From Streptomyces caelestis (GTDB taxonomy: Bacteria; Actinomycetota; Actinomycetes; Streptomycetales; Streptomycetaceae): DNA of 64,000 bases. Location of the stretch: positions 62,001-126,000 of the forward strand of contig NZ_LGCN01000240.1 in assembly GCF_001279005.1 (NCBI RefSeq), written 5' to 3'. The stretch's first letter is position 1. The number at the start of each line of letters is the position of its first letter. The position numbers were made by a program, and so were the translations under genes. The notes below the pieces were generated by a model. It saw only the letters and a program-made list of their open reading frames with translations. It ran no database searches and was not told where the DNA came from. Below, piece after piece: positions 1-9,743 of this stretch.

Positions 1-442
1 TCGAGGTCTGTCCCGCGGGGACGTAGCGGTTGAAGTTGTACTCGGCGTCGAGATCGGTGTTGGTGTCGTTCGTGCCCTCGTAGAACCGCAGGGTCACATA
101 GATCATGACTCCGTCGGTGGCGTCCGTCTCCGCGGACACGTGCTTCTCCACACGGATCTCGCCCCCGCACGTGGTCTCCCACCACGCCGACGGCGTGCGA
201 ACCTCGTTCACCCACCCCTCGGAGGCGACGTCGCCGCTGCAGTACGTACCGGCGGCGAAAATGCCCTCGTCGTCGCGGATCGTGTAGGTGCCGGTCAGAG
301 CGATGTTCCGCCACACGGAGGCCGTGACCGCGTTCTCCCCCGCAGGCGCGGCCGCAACAGCAACCGGAGCTCCCGCCACCGTCAGACTCGCGACGGCTGT
401 GGCTGCGGCCAGCATCCCCATGGTCTTTCTTCGTATGGACAT
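1..442 (-). CDS. Secreted hypothetical protein, C-terminus outside the window
   Basis: The minus-strand frame opens at ATG 440-442 behind a GGGGAAG ribosome site and runs off the left edge after about 147 residues. Residues 1-30 form a signal peptide: basic MSIRRK start, hydrophobic Ala/Val core, then an AVAAPA-type cleavage site. The mature part holds two cysteines about 25 residues apart (TYCSGD and ETTCGGE) and many Asp/Thr/Tyr residues, as in small exported beta-rich proteins of streptomycetes. I do not recognise a family, so no function is assigned. The next gene on this strand ends about 1 kb upstream, so this is probably a single transcription unit. Confidence 0.75.
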   Translation of the reverse strand, partial: MSIRRKTMGMLAAATAVASLTVAGAPVAVAAAPAGENAVTASVWRNIALTGTYTIRDDEGIFAAGTYCSGDVASEGWVNEVRTPSAWWETTCGGEIRVEKHVSAETDATDGVMIYVTLRFYEGTNDTNTDLDAEYNFNRYVPAGQTS

Positions 443-839
443 CTCTTCCCCCTCGTTGTCGTCACCGAACGCGCCGAAGGCGGCTCACCGCCATCGACCG
501 GGTAAAGAGTGCCGTGGCCGGCCGGCATATCCCATCCCAGACATCTGGGGGGGCTCACCGCCGGCGCCCCGACCGTCCGGCAGCAGTCCGAACGGCCCGG
601 CCCGCACCGGACGAAAGGCGCCGCGCCGCCCCATGGCCGACGAGAGCCGCCGAGGTCCGCCGCAGGCAGCGCATGGACGGCGACCCGTCGGCTCCGGACC
701 CCCGTCGGCGTTCCGGCCGGCAGGCCGGGACGCTGTCGGCCGCAGCCGGCGCCACGGCCACGCTCACGCACCACGCGGGCACCGCGCCGGACCCCTGCCG
801 GCGACAAGGGCGGCCGCGGGTATCGCACATCTCCGCGCA
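443..839. other. Intergenic stretch without a supported gene
   Basis: Overlapping open frames here show no consistent codon bias or family resemblance. The promoter of the leftmost secreted protein must lie near 450-520. The right end may include the ruined 5' part of the neighbouring transposase remnant. Confidence 0.5.
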
Positions 840-1235
840 GGGGCAGTTCACGGATGTCCGCGACCAGGACCAGGATGTGCTCGCCGTTGCGCTCACCGGC
901 GGCGACCGGCACGACGTCACCCGGTCGCCGCCGCTGGTGGATGCGGTCCCTGCGCTCCGGGGCCCGCGGGGGCGTCCCCGCCACGGACTCCGACGCCGGC
1001 AGGCGGACCGGGGTCATGGCTTCGACAAGTACCGCCGCCGGCTGTGGAAGCGCGGCGTCAAGCCGATGACCGTCCGACGAGGCGCCGCCCACGACAGCGG
1101 ACTTGGCACAGTGCGCCTGGCTGCACCGGTTCGAGCGTCTGCGCATCCGCTACGAACGCCGAACCGCCCCGCACCAGGAGCTGCTGCGACCCGCCTGCTC
1201 GATCGTCTGGCCGCGGCGGCGCTCCCGGTCATTCC
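840..1235 (+). pseudogene. IS5-family transposase remnant (DDE domain, frameshifted)
   Basis: Translation in one frame gives GGDRHDV, then ADRGHGFDKYRRRLWKRG, RRGAAHDSGLG and related strings. A shift to another frame continues with AWLHRFERLRIRYERR. In order these are the hallmarks of the C-terminal half of Streptomyces IS5-type transposases (GGNRHDV, ADRGYD, RRGTAHGSGLG, WLHxFRRLRIRYERR). The N-terminal half is not recognisable, and at least one frameshift separates the last two blocks near 1100. No terminal repeats were seen. It is an old, immobile fragment between two minus-strand secreted-protein genes. Confidence 0.75.
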
Positions 1236-1386
1236 GGCCCCGGAAGTGCGGGGACCGGTGGGCCGTCCAGTGCGGGGGGAGGAGATCCAGGCTTCCCGCA
1301 CACGGTCGGAGGGTTCGTGCGGGGCGCCTGGGCCGCCATCTGGACTCTCTGTTCACCTGGTCCGCCTGCTTCCTGGCCGGCGGGGC

Positions 1387-1419
1387 GGAGCCCGGCCGTC
1401 CGGGGGACGGCCGGGCTCC
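1387..1419 (-). terminator. Strong hairpin terminator of the M4 protease gene
   Basis: A 15-bp perfect GC-rich stem (1387-1401 with 1405-1419) with a 3-nt loop lies 30 nt past the protease stop codon on the minus strand. Its position right after the stop fits a Streptomyces terminator, which often lacks a U-tract. Confidence 0.75.
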
Positions 1420-1448
1420 TCGGGGTCACGCCGCGGTGGACGGGAGCC

Positions 1449-3797
1449 TCAGAAGGTCAGGCTCCAGCCGTCGAGGTATCCGGGGTCGACGGTGAAGATG
1501 CCGGGGGTGTTGTCGGTGACGCGCAGCTTCCACGTGCCGTTGGCGGGCACGGCCGACGCGTCCACGGTGAACGTGTCGTGGAGTTCCGTGCCCTCGTCCC
1601 AGACGAAGTCCTTCACCAGGATCACCGTGCCGTCCTCGGCGACGAGGTTGATCACCTGTCCGCCGATGAAGTCGTGGACGAGGTCGACGGTCACCTTGAG
1701 GTCGTCGGGCGCGTTGCCGGCCCGCCCCGTGACGGTGATGGGTGACTCGACGGTGACCCAGTTGGGGATGTCGACCCGGGCCGGATTGGTGAAGAAGTCC
1801 CCGCCGGAGGCCAGCACGGACCAGGCGAAGGAGAGTTCGCGGGTCTCCGAGGCGGAGTTCGTGACGGTGACGACCGTGGAGAAGTCGCCCGCCGCCGTCG
1901 GGGTTCCGCTGATGACCCCGGTGGCGGTGTCGATGCTCAGTCCGGCCGGCAGGCCGGCCGCGGCGTAGCCGAGAGCGCCGGGACGGGTCGAGACCGCGTC
2001 GATCCGCAGTTCGGTGGGCTGGCCCACTGCGGACTTCTGAGTGGGCGGAACGACGGCCGCGATGGTGTTGACGTACGAGGGGCCGACGTTGACCGCGGCC
2101 CAGGCGTTGCCGACGGCCGTGTACGCGCCGTCGGCCATGCCGAAGAGATCGTCCGCGGCCCGGAGGGTGGCGACGCGGGCGCCCGCGTAGTCGGTGCGGC
2201 TGGTCATGTAGACCGTCAGGGCCCGGTACCAGATGGCGGCGGCGTTCTCGATGCCGATGCCGGCGACCGGGTTGCCGTCGTAGGTGGGGCTGTCGTACGC
2301 GATGCCGCTGATGGTCTTCCGGCCGCTGCCTTCGGCGAGCAGGTAGAAGAAGTGGTTGCCCACCCCGGAGCTGAAGTGGGGGTCGAGCTTCCTGGTCTCG
2401 GAGGTCCAGTAGTCCTGGGACGTCCCCTTCGAGGAGGCGTCCTTGGAGGGCCGGTCCATGTACCGGATCGGCCGGCCGGTGCCGCGCAGGTCGATCAGCT
2501 CGGCCATGGTGTAGTCCGGCGCGTCCAGCGGGTTGTCCGCGTAGAACTCCACGGCTGCGGCCATGATGTCGCTGGTCGCCTCGTTGAGGCCGCCCGACTC
2601 ACCCGAGTAGTGCAGGTTCGCGGTGGCGTAGGTGACGCCGTGGCTCATCTCGTGGGCCACGATGTCCATGGAGGTCACGGGCCGGGCGTCGCCGATGCCG
2701 TCACCGTAGGTCATGCAGAAGCACAGGTCGTCCCAGAAGGCGTTGGCGTATCCGCTGCCGTAGTGGACCCTCGAGCGGGATCCCACCCCGTCGTCGGCGA
2801 TGCCGTTGCGGCCGAATCGGTCATGGTAGAAGTCCCACGTCTTCTGTGCGCCGTACGCGGCGTCCACGGCAGCCGTCTGCTCGTGGGCCGCGGTGCCGTC
2901 GCCCCAGTGGTCGTCGTCGTCGGTGAGCAGGCTCTGTGTGTTGTCCTGGGCGAACGAGTAGGTCCGGTGATTGCCGCGCGCCGGGTCGGTCAACTCGTAC
3001 GCGGTGCCGTTGTGGACCGAGCCGATCCGCACGGGGCCGCTGTACTGGCTCCGGCCCTCACCGGCGCGGATCTGCTCCGCGCTGTGCAGTTGCTCGCCGG
3101 TGGTGGCGTCGGTCACCACCTGGAGGCGGCTCGGGGTGCCGTCCTGCCGGACGCCGGTGACGAAGGTCTCCCAGGCCAGCACGGGTTCGCCGGAGCCCGC
3201 CCAGACGACTTGGCGGGGGGCCTGCGGAGTGGCGGCCTTGGCGGTTCCTTTTTCCTTGCCCGCTGCCAGCGCCTCCTTCCTGGCGGCGCCGACGGTGACG
3301 GCGGGCTTGGTCGTGTCCACGGCAATCTGCGCCGCGGTGGCCTTGGTGACGGTCCTGGAGTCGCCGTCCTGGTGGACGACCAGGTCGCCGCCGAGCACCG
3401 GGAGCCCGGCGTAGGTGCGCTCGTAGCGGGTGTGGACGGTACCGTCCGCGTCCTTGACGACATCTCTCGGCACGAGTTTCTCGCGGTCGCCGAGCTTCAG
3501 CCGGCGGGCGGTGGCGGCACCGTCGGCGGCGGCCGACTCGAGCAGCTTCTCCCGCTCTTCGGCGGAGAGTTCGACGCTCCCGGACCCGGGCTCGGGCCGG
3601 ACCTCGATCCGCCGGGGCGCCCGGTCCTTGTCCTCGGCGAAGGCGGCCGGTCCCGCAGCCGTGACGGCCGGGAGCAGGAGCGCTCCCACGGTGAGCGCCG
3701 CGATCAGTACCGCGCGCTTGCGTGGAGTGGCCACGTCCCGACGAGGGTGAGATCCGGATATCGGAGCATGTCTTAACAGTGACGGTATGTCAGTCAT
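1449..3797 (-). CDS. Secreted M4 (thermolysin-type) metallopeptidase with Ig-like and P domains
   Basis: An exported zinc endopeptidase that digests extracellular protein. I chose ATG 3797 (MTDIPSLL) because GGAG lies 10 nt upstream; a longer frame exists but lacks a ribosome site. Layout of the 782 residues: signal peptide (about 20-55), FTP/PepSY-type propeptide (about 60-240), then the catalytic domain (about 255-560) with the zinc motif HEMSH in VAHEMSHGV and the third ligand in GLNEATSD. Next come a putative Ig-like segment (PAGLSIDTATGVISGTP, about 580-665) and a C-terminal proprotein-convertase P-domain (about 670-782) containing WKLRVTDN. This order is common in Streptomyces M4 enzymes. 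It is monocistronic and ends at a strong hairpin. Confidence 0.93.
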   Translation of the reverse strand: MTDIPSLLRHAPISGSHPRRDVATPRKRAVLIAALTVGALLLPAVTAAGPAAFAEDKDRAPRRIEVRPEPGSGSVELSAEEREKLLESAAADGAATARRLKLGDREKLVPRDVVKDADGTVHTRYERTYAGLPVLGGDLVVHQDGDSRTVTKATAAQIAVDTTKPAVTVGAARKEALAAGKEKGTAKAATPQAPRQVVWAGSGEPVLAWETFVTGVRQDGTPSRLQVVTDATTGEQLHSAEQIRAGEGRSQYSGPVRIGSVHNGTAYELTDPARGNHRTYSFAQDNTQSLLTDDDDHWGDGTAAHEQTAAVDAAYGAQKTWDFYHDRFGRNGIADDGVGSRSRVHYGSGYANAFWDDLCFCMTYGDGIGDARPVTSMDIVAHEMSHGVTYATANLHYSGESGGLNEATSDIMAAAVEFYADNPLDAPDYTMAELIDLRGTGRPIRYMDRPSKDASSKGTSQDYWTSETRKLDPHFSSGVGNHFFYLLAEGSGRKTISGIAYDSPTYDGNPVAGIGIENAAAIWYRALTVYMTSRTDYAGARVATLRAADDLFGMADGAYTAVGNAWAAVNVGPSYVNTIAAVVPPTQKSAVGQPTELRIDAVSTRPGALGYAAAGLPAGLSIDTATGVISGTPTAAGDFSTVVTVTNSASETRELSFAWSVLASGGDFFTNPARVDIPNWVTVESPITVTGRAGNAPDDLKVTVDLVHDFIGGQVINLVAEDGTVILVKDFVWDEGTELHDTFTVDASAVPANGTWKLRVTDNTPGIFTVDPGYLDGWSLTF

Positions 3798-4289
3798 TTC
3801 TGCAGCTCTCCTTGTGTCCGGCCGTACACGCGACGGCCGGTGACGCGGATGCCGGACGCGAACCGGCACAACCGGCCCCAGGCAGCGGTGCGCATCACCT
3901 GGAGCAGCTCGATGCTTTCAAGAAATTAAGCAAACGGGCAGGGGCCCTCGGCTGATTGTCCAAATCCCACCAACCGATCAACTGCTCTTCGAACTCACCC
4001 GAACAGAAACTTACTTGAGGCCACACTTTCCCACATCAAGCCTCTGAACAGCAGTTTCAGCGATGAATTTTCCCCAAGAAGAGCTCTTCCCGCCGCTGGA
4101 GGGCGCGCCCGCAGTCCACAGACAGTCAGATCACCTTTGCGCCACCCTCGGATCCGCATGTCACCTGCCGGCCATCCGGATGTAACAGAGTGAACGACTG
4201 ACGGAACTCACCTTCCTTTACCTTCGACTACTTGAAGGCAAATGAGGACTAAGAGTATGTATCGCCGACGAGTTCGTGCACGGCAGCCA
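3798..4289. other. Protease upstream region, comparatively AT-rich
   Basis: About 490 nt with no supported gene. Parts around 3910-4080 and 4190-4260 are noticeably less GC-rich than the neighbourhood, which fits promoter DNA for the protease gene (minus strand). I could not fix -35/-10 boxes with confidence. Confidence 0.4.
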
Positions 4290-4960
4290 GTGAGGCGTCG
4301 AAAGCCGTGGCGGGGCTCGGTGTTCACATCGGGTCGTGCTGCCGACAGGTCCGCGGTCTGCTGACGGCGGGGCGGGGTCCGCCGGTTCCACGGGTCAGCG
4401 ATGCCGTGTTCGACGCGGACGCGTCGTGAGGAATGTGTCTTGTGCTGCCGCTCGCACATCTCCTCGTACCGGTCGGGGGCGCTCTTCTCGAACGTGCGGT
4501 GCGGTGGGGTGATCACTTGTCCGCCGGCCTGCGCACCCGGCGTCGGCGACGATCTCCACGGCAGGCCCCTGGGCCAAGAGCCCGATCGGTCCCGGCCGAC
4601 AGGCGTGGAGGGATGTCCGCGCAGCTTCCCCGTGCGGTCGGACTGCAGAACAGCACCCGCTCGCCTTTGCCCGTGACCATCACGGTCCTGACGGCGTTCC
4701 GCCTGCGCTCACCGGGAGGAACGTGTCCCGGTCCTTGCGCTCGGCGGCCGGGCGTCGGACGCGGATCTCGGTGCCGCCGATGATGCCGGTCCTCCCGCCG
4801 GCGCCGGTGGTCGACGACCTCGGCCAGGATCCGCAGCCGCACACCGGCGCCGACGGGGCAGCGGTGTTCAGCGAGCAGGGGTCGCACTTCCCCGACGGCC
4901 CGGGGATGGTGGAGCGGTTCACGCCGAACCGGCAGGCCGTGGCCGCGTTCAGCCGCGTAT
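4290..4960 (-). pseudogene. DDE transposase remnant (IS5-type, second lineage)
   Basis: Spread over three minus-strand frames are the successive blocks of a Streptomyces DDE_Tnp_4-type transposase: GTEIRVRRPAAERKDRD, RTVMVTGKGERVLFCSPTA, RGSCADI, AQGPAVEIVADAGCAG, and TPPHRTFEKSAPDRYEEM followed by CERQHKTHSSRRVRVEHGIA. Intact relatives read this as one frame. Here at least two frameshifts are needed and the segment after VEHGIA is scrambled. It differs from the IS5 remnant near 1 kb. The element is dead and no inverted repeats were identified. Confidence 0.8.
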
Positions 4961-4974
4961 CGCACCGCGTCCGA

Positions 4975-7044
4975 TCACCGTACGGACCCGAGCGGGTCGT
5001 GGATCGCAGTTGCCGTCAGGGCCAGGACGGCGAGGTCGTCGCGCAGCCGTTCGCCCCACCAGCGGTGGGCGTCGTCCAGCAGTGCGGTGGCCACGTTCTC
5101 AGCGGGAGCCGGCTCATCGGCCGGTGGGAGGGAGGCGACGACGGCAGCGAGGTCCTCCGGACCGCGCTGGTCCACGGCGCCGGCTCCTTCGGTGAAGCCG
5201 TCGGTGTAGAGCACCAGGGTGTCGCCCGGTCGTAGTTCCACTTCGGTGACCGGGTGGTGTGACGTCTCCAGTACGCCCAGCAGGGTGCCTCGTGTCTCCA
5301 GCGGCGCCGTATCACCATTCGCTCGGCGCAGGAGCGGAGCGGGGTGGCCGGCGCTGGCGATCTGGAGGCGGGCGGGGGTGCAGGTGGCGTCGATGACCAC
5401 GTAGACGAGGGTGCAGAAGGGGGTTTTCTGGCGGCGCAGTGCGTTGTTGATCAAGCTGAGGACGTGATCGGGGTCGCTGGTGTGCTGGGCTGCGGCCCAC
5501 AGGGTGTGGCGGACCAGGCCGGTGATGGCGGCCGCGTCGGGGCCTTTGCCGCAGACGTCCCCGAGGACCAGGACGTGGCGGCCGTCGGGAGCGGTGAAGG
5601 CGTCGTAGAAGTCACCGCCGATGTGCAGACCCTTGCTGAACGGTGCATAGCGGGCGGCGAGATCGAAGCCGCGCAGCTCGGGCAGTCGGGGCGGGAGCAG
5701 GGGACGTTCGAGGGCACGGGTCGCCTCGCTGAGGCGGTTGAACAGGCGGTCCTGTTGCGTGCCGACGGCTATCTGGTCGGCGATGTTCTCCAAGGTGGCG
5801 AGGACGGTGGCGGGCAGCGCCAAGCGCGTGGTCAGCGACAGCACACCGAGCAGCTCCCCGCCGGAGACGAGCGGGAATCCAGTGAACAACCCTCGGTCGT
5901 TCGTCAGTCGATCCGCGTGCGAGTCGGTGCGGGGCGGGACGTCCAGGTACGGGCGGCGTGCCGCGACGACCTGGTGCGCCAGGGCGCGCTGAGCCGTCTC
6001 GCAGGAGATGCCGGGGGACTCGTCGTCGTCCTCGGTGCAGATGGCGTGGACCAGTTCGCCGCGGGCGTTCAGGTTCCAGATACAGACGCGGTCGGCGCCC
6101 AGGCGGTCGGTGGCGGCGCGTACGCATCTGTGCAGGCGTTCGTCCAGTGGTCCCGGTGCCGTCATGGCCGCGGCGACTTCGGCGGTGAGCAGAGCGTGGC
6201 TGGTGCGTTCGGCGAGTCTGCGCTGGGCGTGCAGGCGGTCGGTGACGTCCTCGGTCAGGACGAGGGTGCGGCTGCGTCCCTCGGTGTCCAGGACCTGCCG
6301 TACAGCCATGCGCAGGGCCTGAGAGGTGCCATCGCCGCGGACGCGTTCGAAGACCGCGTCGGGCTCGGCGTCACGGCGTTGTCCGGGAGTGGTCAGATGG
6401 TGGTGAAGCGCGGTTCGTTGATCCTCGGGGAACAGGTCGGTCACCGGCCGGCGCACCGAGTCCGGCTCGGTCAGATCCAGGACGTGGGCGGCTCGTCGGT
6501 TCCAGGCGATCATGGAGTCGCCGTCCAGCATGAGCACACCGATCGGGGCCTGGGTCAGGAACTGTCCCAGCAGCCGCCGCCCCAGCTGCCGGTCGATCGA
6601 GATGCCCGAGGACAGCCGCTGTTGGGCCGCGGCCTGCGCCGCGGCATGCGCTTGGCGGCGGGTGAGTCGCCGGAGCAGTTCACGCACCATATGGGTCATC
6701 CGCTGCGCTGTCTCGCCGCCCGCCACACGGCGAACGACATCGGAGGAGAACAGGAGCGGGAGTACGGCGAGCTTGTCCTCCGTGGCGGGGGTGGTCGTCA
6801 CCACGACAGCCAGATCCGCGGGGTGCGGCCGCAGGGAGTGGACGACGCCGACAGGCGCCGTCACCGTCTCCCCCAGCACCACCACCGTGGGCCGGCGCAG
6901 GCCGGGCGTTCCGCCGGTACGGGCCGGCACGTCCTCAGCGGTGCTCAGGAGGACCTCGGCAGTCGCGGCCAGCTCGGCGGTGACGGTGGTGGCCGTCTGC
7001 CGGGGGAGGTCGACCAGCAGCAGCAGGGGCAGGCTGTGGTCCAC
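4975..7044 (-). CDS. PAS-GAF-SpoIIE (PP2C) serine phosphatase, RsbU type
   Basis: A cytoplasmic signalling phosphatase expected to dephosphorylate an anti-anti-sigma factor in a partner-switching pathway. The start is GTG 7044, giving 689 residues. Residues 1-115 resemble a degenerate receiver-like fold, 150-275 a PAS domain (APIGVLMLDGDSMIAWNRRA), 280-430 a GAF domain (ERLHRCVRAATDRLGADRVCI nearby), and 450-680 the SpoIIE phosphatase. Metal-binding landmarks are present: GGDFYDAF, GDVCGKGPDA, YTDGFTEG and RDDLAVLAL. The acyl-CoA dehydrogenase stop lies only 4 nt upstream, so the two are probably co-transcribed. No HATPase domain is fused and the partner antagonist is not in the window. Confidence 0.92.
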   Translation of the reverse strand: MDHSLPLLLLVDLPRQTATTVTAELAATAEVLLSTAEDVPARTGGTPGLRRPTVVVLGETVTAPVGVVHSLRPHPADLAVVVTTTPATEDKLAVLPLLFSSDVVRRVAGGETAQRMTHMVRELLRRLTRRQAHAAAQAAAQQRLSSGISIDRQLGRRLLGQFLTQAPIGVLMLDGDSMIAWNRRAAHVLDLTEPDSVRRPVTDLFPEDQRTALHHHLTTPGQRRDAEPDAVFERVRGDGTSQALRMAVRQVLDTEGRSRTLVLTEDVTDRLHAQRRLAERTSHALLTAEVAAAMTAPGPLDERLHRCVRAATDRLGADRVCIWNLNARGELVHAICTEDDDESPGISCETAQRALAHQVVAARRPYLDVPPRTDSHADRLTNDRGLFTGFPLVSGGELLGVLSLTTRLALPATVLATLENIADQIAVGTQQDRLFNRLSEATRALERPLLPPRLPELRGFDLAARYAPFSKGLHIGGDFYDAFTAPDGRHVLVLGDVCGKGPDAAAITGLVRHTLWAAAQHTSDPDHVLSLINNALRRQKTPFCTLVYVVIDATCTPARLQIASAGHPAPLLRRANGDTAPLETRGTLLGVLETSHHPVTEVELRPGDTLVLYTDGFTEGAGAVDQRGPEDLAAVVASLPPADEPAPAENVATALLDDAHRWWGERLRDDLAVLALTATAIHDPLGSVR

Positions 7045-7048
7045 TGTT

Positions 7049-8230
7049 TCAACTCTCGAGCAGGGGTTCGTCGAGCAGGGCTCTGCCGGTCCATACCCGC
7101 AGCAGGTCGGTCACCGGGGACATCACGTGCGCGGCGCGGGCGTCGCGCAGCATGCGGTGCAGGGGTGAGTGCTCGCCGTAGCCGATACCGCCGACCAGGG
7201 TCAGGGCGTCGTTGACGGTGGCCTCGGCGGCCTCGGCCACCTCGGCCTTGGCGGAGGCCAGCCCCAACAGAGCCTGAGGTGCACCGATCTCAGCCTCGGC
7301 GGCGGCATGGTAGATCAGCCGCCGGGTGCGTTCCACGCGCGCCCACATCGTGCCCAGTCGGTGCTGGACCACCGGCTGGGCGGCAGCGGACCGTCCCACG
7401 CGCGCCTCCCTGTGCCGTAGCAGGTGGGAACAGGCCTCCTCCAGGGCCGCCGCGGCCACCCCCAGATAGGTGCCGGCCATGGCCATCAGGAAATAGGGGG
7501 CGACGACGTTGAAGACGTACCAGATCTCATCGCCCTCCTCCCCCAGCAGGCACCAGTCGGCGATCTCGGCGCCGCGCAGCTCCAGACCGCGCGAGGCGTT
7601 GCCGCGCATGCCGAAACCCTGCCACGACGGTCCCCACTCCAGTCCCGGCGCGGTGGCGTCGACCACCGTGCACGAGAACTGGCCCGGCGGCTTTCCCGGC
7701 CCGGCGGCCAGGGTCGACAGGACATAGGAATCCGCGTGGCCGGCGTTGGTCACGAAGCTCTTCGCTCCGGTCAGCCGCAGCATGCCCTCCCCGACACGCT
7801 CCATACGGGTCTGCGGCAGCCAGAACTCCCCGCCCGTCCCCGGCTCGGACAGGGCCAGAGTCGTCAGATGCTCACCGGCCGCAATCGGCTTCAGGTAGCG
7901 TTCCTCCTGCCGGCGACTGGCCTTCGCAGCGATCACCGCCGAGCCGACGAGATGCATACCGAAGCAAATCGACGTCGAGGCACAGGCACGCCCCGTCGCC
8001 TCACCGACCTGCGCCACCGCCAGCAAGCCGTGCCCCATCCCCCCGCACTCGGCCGGCATCACCAGCCCGCCCAGCCGGGACCGCAGCGCGGCCATGCCCT
8101 TCTCCGGCCATCTCCGCTCCTCGTCCACGGCCGCGGCCTCCGGGGCGAGAACCTGCTCACCGATCTCTCGCGCCGTGGCCACCGCAGCCCCGAGCTCCAC
8201 TCCCACCAACGCTGCACTCCGCTGCTTCAT
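7049..8230 (-). CDS. Acyl-CoA dehydrogenase family flavoprotein
   Basis: A 393-residue FAD enzyme expected to desaturate an acyl thioester. Residues 1-130 are the helical N-domain, 130-230 the beta domain with the FAD/substrate motif LSEPGTGG and the following TGAKSFVTNAGHAD, and 240-390 the C-terminal helical domain ending in VGGIGYGEHSPLHRMLRDARA. That last string is the usual C-terminal signature. The length matches the family. No strong ribosome site precedes ATG 8230. Its gene lies 4 nt upstream of the phosphatase gene, an uncommon pairing. The substrate cannot be told from the sequence; a secondary-metabolic or branched-acyl role is possible. Confidence 0.88.
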   Translation of the reverse strand: MKQRSAALVGVELGAAVATAREIGEQVLAPEAAAVDEERRWPEKGMAALRSRLGGLVMPAECGGMGHGLLAVAQVGEATGRACASTSICFGMHLVGSAVIAAKASRRQEERYLKPIAAGEHLTTLALSEPGTGGEFWLPQTRMERVGEGMLRLTGAKSFVTNAGHADSYVLSTLAAGPGKPPGQFSCTVVDATAPGLEWGPSWQGFGMRGNASRGLELRGAEIADWCLLGEEGDEIWYVFNVVAPYFLMAMAGTYLGVAAAALEEACSHLLRHREARVGRSAAAQPVVQHRLGTMWARVERTRRLIYHAAAEAEIGAPQALLGLASAKAEVAEAAEATVNDALTLVGGIGYGEHSPLHRMLRDARAAHVMSPVTDLLRVWTGRALLDEPLLES

Positions 8231-8334
8231 AGGGCCCGGTCGACGGCATCGGCGGGCACGACAGTCCTCCTTCGGCGCACTACTGCCAGACGCCCACGCA
8301 CCTCAACTCTACGGCGTACTCGGTCATCGCTGAC

Positions 8335-8450
8335 AGTCGGCTCCGGAGGCCGAGGTCGCCGCCTTGCGGCGGGAAATGCCGTGCTGAAGAAAGAACGCGC
8401 GACCCTGCGTGAGGCGGCCCGGTGTTTCGCCTCGGCGGCGGGCTGCCGAA
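8335..8450 (+). pseudogene. Possible IS3-family OrfA fragment
   Basis: One plus-strand frame reads AAGNAVLKKERATLREAARCF, with an upstream AEVAALRRE in a neighbouring frame. This resembles the coiled-coil end of IS3 OrfA proteins (LRRENAxLKKERxILRxAA). The fragment is only about 40 codons long and no OrfB could be recognised after it, so the assignment is tentative. Confidence 0.35.
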
Positions 8451-8859
8451 CTGCTGCCGGTCCGTGAGGGGCCCTCAGCGCCGTTACGGTGCCAAGCGGT
8501 TGTGCCGCACCCCGGGCGTCACCCGCTCGAGCTTCTCCACTGGAGCCGGAGTGCACCGCCGCGAGCGGCCCGCCGAAGCCGACGACCGCGCCGTCCCGGG
8601 CCGCTGGGAAGGCGAGCAGCCAGTCGGTCATGTCCGGCACACACTGATCGCTGTCGGCCCCCTTCCCCGTGCCGCCACCCCCTGCAGCCGTTCTTCATCT
8701 TCCGGGTTCGCTGTGCTCGTCCCCGCACGGCCGGGCGACGCGACCAGCGGCGCGGCGAGCAGTGCCGCGGTGTGAGGCACGCGGACGGAACTGCCGGCGT
8801 CCCCCATGAGCCCAGCACGTGACGCCGGCTTCGGCGAGGTCGTCGACGGCTCCGTCCTC
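8451..8859. other. Intergenic debris without a supported gene
   Basis: Several overlapping frames are open but none shows coherent codon bias or a recognisable domain. The segment sits between insertion-sequence fragments and is probably decayed mobile-element or flanking DNA. Confidence 0.4.
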
Positions 8860-9060
8860 TTGGCGCCGCCGTCAGGTCGTGTCTCGAGCGGGGCCGGACG
8901 GGCGGAATCCGTGGCAGCCGCCCGAACGGATCGGTCAGGTCCTGGACGTTCATGCCGTGGCGCTCGCATTTCCCGGATGCCACGGCCGGCAGTGGTCGAT
9001 CGGCGGCAGGGTGGCGTCCAGGATCACGAACGCAAGGCGGCCCCCGCCCCACGTCACGTC
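8860..9060 (-). pseudogene. IS5-type transposase fragment next to the crtU wreck
   Basis: Minus-strand frames contain FVILDATLPPIDHC, then SGKCERHGMNVQDLTDPFGRL and, after it, SRHDLTA. Intact Streptomyces IS5-type transposases read LDGTLLPIDR, YSGKHKRHGMNVQV, DPFGRLLWASP and THDLTAAR in that order. Frame changes occur between blocks. The fragment begins where similarity to the crtU remnant stops, so an insertion may have disrupted that gene. Confidence 0.7.
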
Positions 9061-9660
9061 GGACGAGGCAGGGGTCCGGCGTCGTCACCGTAGGGCGGTC
9101 TCCGAACCCTCCGGAAGGGAACAGCGGGCAGTCCGCGTGGAGTTCGTGGCCCTCGTCGACCACCGTGGCGTTCGCCGTCCCCGGATGGATTCGTCGCGTC
9201 TGCCGTGCCGGCCGTTGCCCACCTGCCGCGGGTCGGTGACGTGGGCAGGGCACAGGCGTGCAGTTCCACGACGCGTCCGCCGCTTCGCCGGGCCCACGCC
9301 CGTGCCTCGTCCTCGTAGCGGTCGAGCACGCCGACGTTGTCCAGGGGACCGAGTCCACCGGCGCCCAGGAAGGCGGGCCGGTCCGTGTTCAGCGGTCGGT
9401 CGAGCCACAGGCGCGAGACCAGGAAGGGAGGCGCGCTGCGCAGGCGCGTGATCCGTCGTCGCCGTTCCCGTCCTCCCAGGGGCGGCGAGGCCCCGACGGG
9501 GCGCCGCAGGCCCCGGGCGTCCACGGCGAGCACCACGGCGTCGACGGCGTGCTCCCCGGTCGCCGCTCCTGCCCCGGTCATGACTTCGAGGGCGGAGCGC
9601 CCGTCGATCGTCCTGGGGTCTGCGGCGCGGAAGGCAGGACTGTTCGCGGGCACCGCGCCG
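9061..9660 (-). pseudogene. crtU: Remnant of a CrtU-like carotenoid desaturase/methylase gene
   Basis: A minus-strand frame carries VDAVVLAVDARGLRR, PFLVSRLWLDRPLNTDRPAF, GLGPLDNVGVLDRYEDEARA and GGRVVELHACALP. In a shifted frame follow NATVVDEGHELHADCPLF and DRPTVTTPDPCLV. This is the order of the C-terminal half of actinobacterial isorenieratene synthase (beta-carotene desaturase/methyltransferase CrtU). The N-terminal FAD-binding half is missing, a frameshift lies near 9210, and the C-terminus is replaced by a transposase fragment. It is therefore non-functional, but it shows that the adjacent carotenoid genes once belonged to a larger, perhaps aryl-carotenoid, locus. Confidence 0.72.
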
Positions 9661-9743
9661 CCGTGTGGTCCGTACCGGTGAAGCTTCTGGTGCCGTTCCC
9701 GCCGCTTCGGCGGGGCACCAGGTCGTTTTCCTATGCTCACGGC

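Noticed and set aside
5344..7215. Long plus-strand frame (623 codons) opposite the SpoIIE phosphatase
   Set aside because: Exact antisense shadow of a clear PAS-GAF-SpoIIE gene; Gly/Val/Arg-rich with no domain, typical of high-GC antisense frames.
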